The notes under the pieces are model-generated. The model searched no databases. It saw only the letters and a list, made by a program, of their open reading frames with translations, and had not been told where the DNA came from. A DNA stretch of 44,034 nt from Planctomycetota bacterium. GTDB taxonomy: Bacteria > Planctomycetota > MHYJ01 > JACPRB01. Of the stretch, positions 16,933 through 24,652 are shown one piece after another (position 1 is the first letter of the stretch; each line of letters starts with the position of its first letter). The translations under genes and the position numbers were made by a program. The stretch lies in assembly GCA_016209705.1 (NCBI GenBank), contig JACQVR010000017.1:1-44034 (forward strand), written 5' to 3'.

Positions 16933-19712
16933 CCGATTCGGCGCGGATCTTCTTCAACGACGAACCCATCCCGGCCCGGCCGGATGATACCGTCGCCTCG
17001 GCGCTCTTCCGTCACGGGCGCCGCATCTTCGGCCGGAGCTTCAAATATCATCGCCCGCGAGGGCTTCTCTGCGCCGCGGGAAGGTGTCCCAATTGCCTGG
17101 TGAACGTCGACGGCGTTCCCAATGTTCGTGCCTGCACGACCCCGGTGCGCGACGGGATGAAGGTCGCGCACCAGAACGCATGGCCGTCGCTCGATTTCGA
17201 TCTTATGGCTTCAACCCAGTTACTGGGCTGGGCCATGCCGGTGGGCTTCTACTACAAGACGTTCACTCGGCGATGGATGTGGAAGTTGGCCGAGCCCTTG
17301 ATTCGCCGCGTGGCGGGGCTGGGGGTGATTCAGGGAACTCCCGCGGACGCCCCGCCGAGCTACGAACATCTGCACCAGCGGGCCGACGTGGCGGTCGTGG
17401 GCGGCGGTCCGGCGGGCCTGGCGGCGGCGGCCGCGGCCGCCGGAGCGGGCGCTCAAGTCGTACTGATCGACGACCAGACGAAGCTGGGCGGCCATCTTCG
17501 GTTTCTCCGCCGGATCGATGAAGAGATCTCCGATCTCATCGATTCGAAGGAGGCCATCAAGGGCGGCCGGGGAAACGAGGTCGCCGGACGCCTCGAAGCC
17601 GCGGTCCGCGAATTCCCCAATGTGAAAGTGCTGAATCAGGCGACCGCCTTCGGGCTCTACGAGGGCCGCCTGCTGGGGATCCTCCAGGATCGCCGGCTCA
17701 TCCACCTGCGCGCCGGAAAGCTCATCGTGGCCACGGGGACGTACGAGGTGCCGCTCGTATTCGAGAACAATGATCTGCCGGGTGTCATGCTTTCCAGCGC
17801 CGTCCAGCGGCTCATCAACGTACACGAGCTCAAACTCGGCGATGCGGCCGCCGTCGTCTCTCATGAAGAGGACGGCGGCGCCGTCGCGGAGGACCTCCGC
17901 GCCTCGGGCGTGCGGATCGCGGCGGTCGTGCCGCCGTCGGACGTGCGGCGGGTCAAAGGGCGCCGGCGGGTCAGGAGTCTCCTCACCCGCCGGGCGGAGA
18001 TCGCGTGCGACCTCGTCGTCGTGCGCGGACCGCGCGTGCCCGACGCCGCGCTCCTTTCGCAGGCCGGCGCAAAACTCGTGTGGGACGACGAGGCCGGCGC
18101 GTTCCTGCCGGCGTCGCTCCCGGATTTCGCGGCCGCGGCGGGACGCGTCACAGGCGACACAAGCCTCCGTGGCGCGCTCATTCGGGGAAGGTGCGCTGGG
18201 CTGGAGGCGGCCGGCGCGCCGCGGGGACCGGCGGATGACGAACCGTTCCGCGAGCCGCTGCGCTCCCCCGCCCCGCTCCATCATCCCCTGAGCCGGGAGG
18301 GAAAGGCCTTTGTCTGTTATTGCGAGGATCAGACCGTCCGTGATCTCGAGGACGCGATGGTCGAAGGCTTTGAAGAGATCGAGACCCTCAAGCGCTACAC
18401 CACGGCCACCATGGGACCGTGCCAGGGAAAGATGTGTCAGCTTCCGTCGATCGGAATCTGCGCGCGGCGAAAGGACGTGGCGCCGGGGGCCGTGGGAACA
18501 ACGACGTCGCGTCCGCCCGTGGCCCCCGTTCCGCTCGGAGCGCTCGCCGGCCCCCATCTCCACCACCCCGTCAAGCGCACGCCGATGCACGAACTGCACG
18601 AGCGGTTCGGCTGCGTGTGGACGGACATGGGGGAATGGAAGCGCCCCCTCTATTACACGAAGGACAAGAACGCGCCGATGCGCGCGTGCGTCGAAGCGGA
18701 GTACCGCGCCGTCCGCGAGCGGGCGGGAATGATCGACCTCAGCACCCTGGGCAAGCTCGACGTCGCGGGCACGGACGCCCCGAAACTCCTCGACAAGGTC
18801 TACACGAATCGATTCTCGGATCTGAAGGTCGGCCGAGCCCGTTATGCGGTCATCTGCGACGAGGCGGGCGTGATCCTCGACGACGGCACGATTTCCCGCG
18901 CCGCGCCCGATCGTTATTTCATCACCACCACGACGGGCAACATCGAATTCGTCCAGCAATGGCTGGAATGGTGGGCCGCGGGGACGGGGATGTGCGTCCA
19001 CGTCACCAACGTCACGGGCGGCTTCGCGGCGGTGAACGTCGCGGGCCCAAAAGCGCGCGACCTTCTCCGGAAGGTCACGAAGGTCGACCTGGGACCGAAG
19101 GCGTTTCCCTATATGGGTTGCACCGAGGGCGAGGTGGCGGGCGTGCCGTGCTTTCTGATGCGCCTCGGATTCGTGGGTGAAACGGGATGGGAGGTGCATT
19201 TCCCGGCTGAGTACGGCGAATATCTGTGGGACACCTTTCTCGAAGCGGGGCGTGAATTCGACGTCTGGCCTTTCGGCGTGGAGGCGCAGCGGCTCCTCCG
19301 GCTCGAGAAACGCCACGTCATCGTGGGCGTGGACACCGACGCCACGAGCACTCCCATCGGGGCCGACCTGGCCTGGGTGGCCAAGATGGACAAGGACGAC
19401 TTCATCGGAAAAGCGGGGATCGCGCGCGCGCGCGGGCGACCCGCGCGGGAGCGGCTCGTTGGGTTCGTCCTTCAGGACGAGTCGATTCCCGAGGACGGAT
19501 CCGCGATCGCTCGTGACGGCAAGCCGGTCGGACGGATCACGAGCGTCCGGTTCAGCCCCGCCCACGGCAAGGCGGTCGGCCTGGCGTGGGTGCCCGCCGA
19601 CATGGCGGACCCAGGGCGCGAGATCGACATCCACCTGAGCGGGCGGTTCGCCCGCGCGAAGATCGTGGCGGATCCGTTCTACGATCCCAAAGGGGAAAGG
19701 CAGAAACGCTGA
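16929..19712 (+). CDS. soxA (mgdC): N-methylglutamate dehydrogenase / sarcosine oxidase alpha subunit, with 2Fe-2S and BFD-like motifs
   Basis: A 927-residue subunit starting at GTG 16929, which overlaps the soxD stop (GTGA). Domain order: N-terminal Fer2_4-like domain with Cys48, Cys53, Cys56 and Cys69 (LLCAAGRCPNC ... ACTTPV), a complete plant-type 2Fe-2S ligand set. Next is an FAD/NAD(P) Rossmann domain with VVGGGPAGLAAA around residue 155. A BFD-like Cys pattern follows near residues 460-500 (FVCYCEDQ ... GPCQGKMC), then a GcvT-like aminomethyltransferase domain from about residue 550 (MIDLSTLGKLDVAG, GFAAVNVAGPKARDLL, FVGETGWEVHFPAEYG). The GcvT part binds tetrahydrofolate and could take the C1 unit as methylene-THF. 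Alpha and beta together oxidise the N-methyl group. Confidence 0.88.
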   Translation: MTDSARIFFNDEPIPARPDDTVASALFRHGRRIFGRSFKYHRPRGLLCAAGRCPNCLVNVDGVPNVRACTTPVRDGMKVAHQNAWPSLDFDLMASTQLLGWAMPVGFYYKTFTRRWMWKLAEPLIRRVAGLGVIQGTPADAPPSYEHLHQRADVAVVGGGPAGLAAAAAAAGAGAQVVLIDDQTKLGGHLRFLRRIDEEISDLIDSKEAIKGGRGNEVAGRLEAAVREFPNVKVLNQATAFGLYEGRLLGILQDRRLIHLRAGKLIVATGTYEVPLVFENNDLPGVMLSSAVQRLINVHELKLGDAAAVVSHEEDGGAVAEDLRASGVRIAAVVPPSDVRRVKGRRRVRSLLTRRAEIACDLVVVRGPRVPDAALLSQAGAKLVWDDEAGAFLPASLPDFAAAAGRVTGDTSLRGALIRGRCAGLEAAGAPRGPADDEPFREPLRSPAPLHHPLSREGKAFVCYCEDQTVRDLEDAMVEGFEEIETLKRYTTATMGPCQGKMCQLPSIGICARRKDVAPGAVGTTTSRPPVAPVPLGALAGPHLHHPVKRTPMHELHERFGCVWTDMGEWKRPLYYTKDKNAPMRACVEAEYRAVRERAGMIDLSTLGKLDVAGTDAPKLLDKVYTNRFSDLKVGRARYAVICDEAGVILDDGTISRAAPDRYFITTTTGNIEFVQQWLEWWAAGTGMCVHVTNVTGGFAAVNVAGPKARDLLRKVTKVDLGPKAFPYMGCTEGEVAGVPCFLMRLGFVGETGWEVHFPAEYGEYLWDTFLEAGREFDVWPFGVEAQRLLRLEKRHVIVGVDTDATSTPIGADLAWVAKMDKDDFIGKAGIARARGRPARERLVGFVLQDESIPEDGSAIARDGKPVGRITSVRFSPAHGKAVGLAWVPADMADPGREIDIHLSGRFARAKIVADPFYDPKGERQKR

Positions 19713-20368
19713 TGGACGCTCCTCCCAAATACGGTTCGCTGTACCGCAAGCATCTCGCCCGGGGAGCTTCGATGACGGTCCATCACGGGTGGAAGGTCGC
19801 GGCGGCGTTCACCTCTCCTGCGGAAGAAGAGCGCCGGGTGCGCGAGTTCGCGGGGTTGTCGGACGAATGCTGGGGCGTGAAGATCGAGATCAAGAGCGCG
19901 AAACCCTTCGAACCGGCGCTTTCGGAGCCCGCGGAAGTCTGGCCGCTCGCGCGCGGGCACGTGCTCGTCACGTGCGGTCCCGAGGATCGGGAGCCGGCGG
20001 TTCGCGCCGTCCGGACGTTTTGCGCCGCTCATCCGTGCGCTCGGTGGCTGGACGTATCCGCGGTCACCGCGACGTTCATTCTCGCGGGACCGCGGAGCCG
20101 CGAGGTGCTGAACAGGCTCGTCTCCCTCGACGTATCGGACGCGGGGCTTCCTGACGGCCGGGCCGCTTCGACGGGCTTGGGCGCCATCCACGCCACGCTC
20201 CTGCGCAAAGATCTGGGCGGCCTCTTGGCGTACCGCCTTCTCATGGGCCGCGAATATGCGGAATTCGTATGGGACGCGGTTCTGCACGTCGGCGGGATCG
20301 AACCCTTCGGTCTGAACGCTTTTCAGCTTCTGGAACGATCCGCCGTGACCTTCACTAGGGCGCGCTGA
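19712..20368 (+). CDS. soxG (mgdD): N-methylglutamate dehydrogenase / sarcosine oxidase gamma subunit
   Basis: A 218-residue SoxG-family protein, a degenerate GcvT-like subunit. Segments WLDVSAVTATFILAGPRSREVLNRL, DVSDAGLP, LGAIHATLLRKD, YRLLMGREYAEFVWDAVL and AFQLLERS are typical. It is structural and packs against the alpha subunit. The ATG at 19712 shares bases with the alpha stop (TGATG), and its own TGA overlaps the beta-subunit ATG in the same way, so the genes are translationally coupled. Confidence 0.85.
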   Translation: MDAPPKYGSLYRKHLARGASMTVHHGWKVAAAFTSPAEEERRVREFAGLSDECWGVKIEIKSAKPFEPALSEPAEVWPLARGHVLVTCGPEDREPAVRAVRTFCAAHPCARWLDVSAVTATFILAGPRSREVLNRLVSLDVSDAGLPDGRAASTGLGAIHATLLRKDLGGLLAYRLLMGREYAEFVWDAVLHVGGIEPFGLNAFQLLERSAVTFTRAR

Positions 20369-21591
20369 TGCAACTCTTCCGACATGATCGGTTGTGGCGC
20401 AGGCACCCGATCAAGCCCTCGTACGATGTCGTCATCATCGGGGCCGGCGTCCACGGCCTGGCCACGGCGTACTACTTGGGACGGGCGCACGGCATCCGAA
20501 AGGTCGCGCTCCTGGAGAAAAACTGGCTCGGCTACGGCGCCAGCGGGCGCAACACCGCCATCATTCGAGCCAACTATCGCACGCCCGAAGGCGTCCCCTT
20601 TTATCTGGCTTCACTGGGGCTCTACGAGGAAATGTCCCATGAGCTGGAGTGGAACGTCCTGTTCACCCAGTGCGGGCATCTCACGCTGGCTCACACGGAC
20701 TCGTCGGTGAACGGGCTCCGCGTCCGCGCCGAGACCAACAAGCTTCTCGACGTCCAGAGCGCGCTCATCGGTCCGGAGGAGATCCGAAGGCTTGTCCCCG
20801 GGCTCGATCTGAGCGCGCGGCCGCGCTTTCCCGTCTTGGCGGCGCTGTGGCACCCGCCGGGCGGCATCATTCGGCATGACGCGGTGGTCTGGGCTTACGC
20901 GCGCGCCTGCGACCGGATGGGGATCGAGATTCATGAGCACACCGAAGCGCTGGGCATCCGGACGGAGGGAACGGACGGAGCGCGGCGGGTGACGGGCGTG
21001 ACCACGAACCGCGGCGAGATCCACGCCGCAACGGTTGTCAACTGCACGGCCGGCTGGGCGAGCACGGTCTCCCGCATGGTCGGGCTCGACCTTCCCCTCG
21101 TCACGCATCCGTTGCAAGCCTGCGTCACGGAGCCTCTGAAGCCGTTCCTGACGCCGGTCATCGTCTCATCCAACCTGCACGTCTATATCAATCAAACCGA
21201 TCGCGGCGAACTCGTCATCGGCGCCGAGATCGACCCGTATCAGTGCTACAGCCTTCGCGGGACGCTGCCCACCCTGGAGCAAATGGCCCAGCAGACGCTG
21301 GAGCTGTTCCCGCAGCTTCATTCGGTTCGGGTCCTCCGCCAGTGGGGCGGGATTTGCGAGATCACCCCGGACTATTCGCCCATCATCAGCGGCACGGACG
21401 CGGTGCAAGGATTCTTCATGGATGTCGGGTGGGGAACGTATGGCTTCAAGGCCGGTCCGATCGCCGGCAAATGCCTCGCGGAGCTTCTGGCCACGGGGCG
21501 GGCGAATCCTTTGATCGAACCTTTCGCGCTCTCGAGATTTTCTCAGGATCGACTGGTGGGAGAAAAGGCCGCCGCGGCCGTATCTCACTGA
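20368..21591 (+). CDS. soxB (mgdA): N-methylglutamate dehydrogenase / sarcosine oxidase beta subunit (FAD amine oxidase)
   Basis: A 407-residue DAO-family flavoprotein with the dinucleotide motif VVIIGAGVHGLATAYYLG at residues 21-38, EKNWLGYGASGRNTAIIRANYRTPEG (flavin contacts) and C-terminal CEITPDYSPIISGT ... FFMDVGWGTYGFKAGPIAGK. It carries the substrate oxidation site: N-methylglutamate to glutamate plus a formaldehyde-level C1 unit. Placed last of the four sox-like genes and 40 nt before gmaS. Sarcosine oxidase is the main alternative, but the gmaS-mgs context favours N-methylglutamate dehydrogenase. Confidence 0.88.
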   Translation: MQLFRHDRLWRRHPIKPSYDVVIIGAGVHGLATAYYLGRAHGIRKVALLEKNWLGYGASGRNTAIIRANYRTPEGVPFYLASLGLYEEMSHELEWNVLFTQCGHLTLAHTDSSVNGLRVRAETNKLLDVQSALIGPEEIRRLVPGLDLSARPRFPVLAALWHPPGGIIRHDAVVWAYARACDRMGIEIHEHTEALGIRTEGTDGARRVTGVTTNRGEIHAATVVNCTAGWASTVSRMVGLDLPLVTHPLQACVTEPLKPFLTPVIVSSNLHVYINQTDRGELVIGAEIDPYQCYSLRGTLPTLEQMAQQTLELFPQLHSVRVLRQWGGICEITPDYSPIISGTDAVQGFFMDVGWGTYGFKAGPIAGKCLAELLATGRANPLIEPFALSRFSQDRLVGEKAAAAVSH

Positions 21592-21631
21592 GTCCTAACT
21601 GCGTTCCGGTATGCGTGTGGAGGATCTCGCG

Positions 21632-22966
21632 ATGGATCTGAAGCAAGTCAAGGAACTCGTACGGCAGAACGGGATCGAATTCTTCCTCTGTTCGTTCGTC
21701 GAGATGAGCGGCGTTCCGAAGGCAAAGCTCGTGCCGGCGACGCACCTTGAGGACATGGCCTCCGAGGGCGCCGGGTTCGCGGGATTCGCCACCGGCGAGA
21801 TCGGCCAGGATCCGCACGATCCCGACATCATGGCCCTTCCCGACTTCAATTCGCTCATGACCCTCCCTTGGCGCCGCAACACCGCCTGGGTGGCGGGAAA
21901 CGTCTTCGTGAACGGCAAGGAGTGGCCCTACGCGCCGCGCAACATCTTGCGCCGCAACCTCGAGGCGCTCCGGAAGAAGGGATATACGCTGAACATCGGC
22001 GTCGAGCCGGAATTCATGCTGCTCAAGCGCGACGGTACCGGGCCGATTACGCTCGCGGATCCGCTCGACAACATGGTCAAACCGTGCTATGACCTCCGGA
22101 CGCTCCATCGCAACCTGGAGCTCATGACCACGCTGATCAAGCACATGCAGGAGTTGGGGTGGGACCCCTGCGCCAACGACCACGAAGACGCCAATGGCCA
22201 GTTCGAGATCAACTGGCGCTACGCTGATGCGCTCACGACAGCCGACCGCCATACCTTCTTCCGCTGGATGGTCAAGGTCGCCGCCGAACAGCACGGACTG
22301 ATCGCCACCTTCATGCCCAAGCCCTTCACGAACCTCACGGGGAACGGCGCGCATTACCACATGAGCCTTTGGGATGCCCTGAACCAGACCAATCTTTTCC
22401 TCGATGAAAAGGACCCGAACGGCCTCTCGAAGCTCGCCTATCATTTCATCGGCGGCGTGCTCCATCACGCCAAGGCGATCGCGGCGGTGACCTCGCCGAT
22501 CGTCAACAGCTACAAGCGCCTCATCCGCGGCGCCCCGCGCTCGGGTGCTACGTGGGCTCCGGTTTACGTCACCTACGGGGGAAACAACCGCACCCAGATG
22601 ATCCGTATCCCCGCCGCGGGCCGGATCGAAAACCGCGTGATCGACGGCGCCGCCAATCCCTACCTCGCCTGCACGCTCATGATAGCCGCGGGGCTCGATG
22701 GGATTGAAAATAAGATGGATCCCGGCAAGTGCAACGACGACAACCTCTATGAGGTCCCGGAGGATGAGCTCCAGCAGCGCGGGATCGGTTTCCTTCCGAC
22801 CACCCTCGACGAAGCGCTCGGACACTTGGAGCGCGACGAGGTTCTTTGCGGCGCGCTCGGCGCTCAGTATGCCGCGTACTACATCAAGGTCAAGCGCGAG
22901 GAGTGGCGGCAGTACCACCGGAGCGTCAGCCCCTGGGAACTCGATACCTATCTCGGAATTTATTGA
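21632..22966 (+). CDS. gmaS: Gamma-glutamylmethylamide synthetase (glutamine synthetase family)
   Basis: A 444-residue glutamine-synthetase-fold enzyme. GmaS ligates methylamine to glutamate with ATP. Motifs: TLNIGVEPEFMLLK (metal site), CANDHEDANGQFEINWRYAD, LTGNGAHYHMSLWD, GNNRTQMIRIPAAGRIENRVIDGAANPYLA. These are characteristic of the GmaS/GlnT group rather than standard GlnA, lacking the adenylylation-site region of GlnA type I. ATG 21632 follows GGAGG by 8 nt; the frame also has an ATG at 21611 without SD. Location behind mgs and mgd genes strongly supports GmaS; glutamine synthetase activity cannot be excluded by sequence alone. Confidence 0.88.
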   Translation: MDLKQVKELVRQNGIEFFLCSFVEMSGVPKAKLVPATHLEDMASEGAGFAGFATGEIGQDPHDPDIMALPDFNSLMTLPWRRNTAWVAGNVFVNGKEWPYAPRNILRRNLEALRKKGYTLNIGVEPEFMLLKRDGTGPITLADPLDNMVKPCYDLRTLHRNLELMTTLIKHMQELGWDPCANDHEDANGQFEINWRYADALTTADRHTFFRWMVKVAAEQHGLIATFMPKPFTNLTGNGAHYHMSLWDALNQTNLFLDEKDPNGLSKLAYHFIGGVLHHAKAIAAVTSPIVNSYKRLIRGAPRSGATWAPVYVTYGGNNRTQMIRIPAAGRIENRVIDGAANPYLACTLMIAAGLDGIENKMDPGKCNDDNLYEVPEDELQQRGIGFLPTTLDEALGHLERDEVLCGALGAQYAAYYIKVKREEWRQYHRSVSPWELDTYLGIY

Positions 22967-23030
22967 AATAACACGGATTCACCCGAACCGCCAAGCCGCT
23001 TTTTTGGAATGCCTCGGCTATCGACGGCCG

Positions 23031-24089
23031 CTACCGGCCTTCGCGCCTTTCCGTCCGACAGACCTTGGCGACAATCTCGATGGCCTTTTCAACGTCCGCG
23101 CGCGATACATCCAGATGCGTCACCGCGCGGACCGCGCCCCCGATCTCCGACATCGACACACCGCGCGCTTCCAGGAGTCGGGTGAATTCGTCCGCCGCCA
23201 TACCGGTCCGCGAGACGTCGAAATACACGATGTTCGTCTCCGGCTCGCCGTACTTCAGGTCGATGCCGTCGATCCGGGACAGTCCGCGCGCCAGGATCTG
23301 CGCGTTTTCGTGATCGTCGGCAAGGCGGCCAACGTTGTGGCGGAGCGCGTAAATCCCCGCCGCCGCGATGATTCCCGCCTGCCGCATCGCGCCGCCCAAG
23401 GCCTGCTTGTACCGCAGCGCCGTTTCGATGAAAGCCCGCGATCCCGCCAGCACCGCGCCCACCGGGCAGCCCAAACCCTTGGTGAGATCGATCCACGCCG
23501 AATCAAACGATTTCGCATATTCGCCGGCCGAGACCCCGCTGGCCACCACGGCGTTCAGCAACCGCGCGCCATCCAAGTGCGTCGCGAGACGGTGCTTCCC
23601 CGCGACGGCGCACACCTCTCGAATTCGATCGATCGGCCACACCGATCCTCCGCCGAAGTTGTGCGTCTGCTCCACGCAGACCAGTGTCGGCGGGGAATCG
23701 TAGACCGACGACTGAGCCGGGATCACCCGCTCGGCCTGATCTGCCTTGAACCGCCCGCGGTCGCCGTCCAGCAGCTCGAAAAACACCCCGCTGACCATCC
23801 CGTGCGCCCCGCTTTCGTGGCGCACGATGTGCGCCCAGCGATCGATGAGAACCGCGTCACCCGGCTTCGTATGTGCCTTGACGGCGATCAGATTGCACAT
23901 CGTCCCGCTGGGCAGAAACAGAGCGCTCTCCTTGCCCAGCAACTCCGCTGCCATCTCTTGAAGCCGCAAGACGGTAGGATCCATCCGTCGTTGCTCGTCG
24001 CCGACGGGCGCTTCCGCCATCGCGCGCCGCATGGCCGGAGAAGGCTGCGTCTGGGTATCAGAATAGAGATTAATCATGTGAGCGGACAT
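23031..24089 (-). CDS. ltaE: PLP-dependent low-specificity threonine aldolase-type enzyme
   Basis: A 352-residue fold-type I PLP enzyme of the threonine aldolase/beta-eliminating lyase family. Seen: INLYSDTQTQPSPAMRRAMAEAPVGDEQ at the N-terminus, ALFLPSGTMCNLIAV, VCVEQTHNFGGGSVWP, THLDGARLLNA and the PLP lysine in WIDLTKGLGCPVGAVL. It cleaves L-threonine or related beta-hydroxy amino acids to glycine and an aldehyde. The ATG 24089 follows GAGAGGGG; 24077 is an alternative. It is convergent with gmaS (64 nt apart), so it is a separate unit; a link to C1 metabolism through glycine is only speculation. Confidence 0.85.
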   Translation of the reverse strand: MSAHMINLYSDTQTQPSPAMRRAMAEAPVGDEQRRMDPTVLRLQEMAAELLGKESALFLPSGTMCNLIAVKAHTKPGDAVLIDRWAHIVRHESGAHGMVSGVFFELLDGDRGRFKADQAERVIPAQSSVYDSPPTLVCVEQTHNFGGGSVWPIDRIREVCAVAGKHRLATHLDGARLLNAVVASGVSAGEYAKSFDSAWIDLTKGLGCPVGAVLAGSRAFIETALRYKQALGGAMRQAGIIAAAGIYALRHNVGRLADDHENAQILARGLSRIDGIDLKYGEPETNIVYFDVSRTGMAADEFTRLLEARGVSMSEIGGAVRAVTHLDVSRADVEKAIEIVAKVCRTERREGR

Positions 24090-24151
24090 CCTACACCCCT
24101 CTCGGCATGAAGCCATTCTATTCGCGGGGTAGGTTCGAAAATTCCATAATT

Positions 24152-24157
24152 TATAAT
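24152..24157 (+). promoter_or_regulatory. Possible -10 element (TATAAT)
   Basis: In an A/T-rich island of otherwise G/C-rich DNA between the aldolase gene and the small lipoprotein gene, TATAAT stands about 150 nt before the ATG at 24308. The matching -35 is poor, so this is a weak call. Confidence 0.3.
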
Positions 24158-24307
24158 AGGTCCATCAATATCTGGAATGGCGCAAATCCGGCTTCCCTGG
24201 GACCGGGTCGAGGTGTACCCTCATTTCCAGGAGTCGCCATGATCGTCGCGTGTGTTCCGCGCTTCATCTCCGCGTTCACGGCACACCCAACCGAAAGGAG
24301 GCACGCC

Positions 24308-24553
24308 ATGCATCGCAGTTTTCGCTACGCGATCCCCACAATCCTGATGGGCGCGATCCTTGCCGGATGCGGCGATGAAGGACCAACACCTCTGGCCGAC
24401 GGCGCTTCCCTGGAAAAAGCAAGCTCGGTTCCGCTCAGTATGTCCGTGCCCGCCTACCCGGGCGCCGAAGCCTTTGTCGCGGAGATTGATCGGCATCCGC
24501 CGGCGGATGGCTCTGGATTTCGCGCTTCAGACCGCGGTGCCGGCCCGGCATAA
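24308..24553 (+). CDS. Small putative lipoprotein (81 aa), possibly truncated
   Basis: Starts 7 nt after AAAGGAGG. The N-terminus MHRSFRYAIPTILMGAILAGC is a lipoprotein signal with lipobox ILAGC, followed by a short mature part (GDEGPTPLADGASLEKASSVP...) ending at TAA. No family recognised. The mature part seems to begin a domain (VPAYPGAEAFVAEIDR) and then end abruptly 100 nt before the WD40 gene, so it may be the left-over 5' end of a longer gene. Confidence 0.5.
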   Translation: MHRSFRYAIPTILMGAILAGCGDEGPTPLADGASLEKASSVPLSMSVPAYPGAEAFVAEIDRHPPADGSGFRASDRGAGPA

Positions 24554-24652
24554 AATCACATTCGACGGCTTCTCGTTATAATGCTGGCCGCGGGCGTGCA
24601 TTCGCCGTCCCTAACTGGTCGAACCGCGTTCGAATGCCAGGGAGGATTTCTC

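Noticed and set aside
17220..19634. 804-codon open frame antisense to soxA
   Set aside because: It mirrors the codon pattern of a well-supported gene, has no recognisable domain, and high GC produces long antisense frames. Same reasoning for the antisense frames at 15025-16860, 21446-22918 and 29741-31438.
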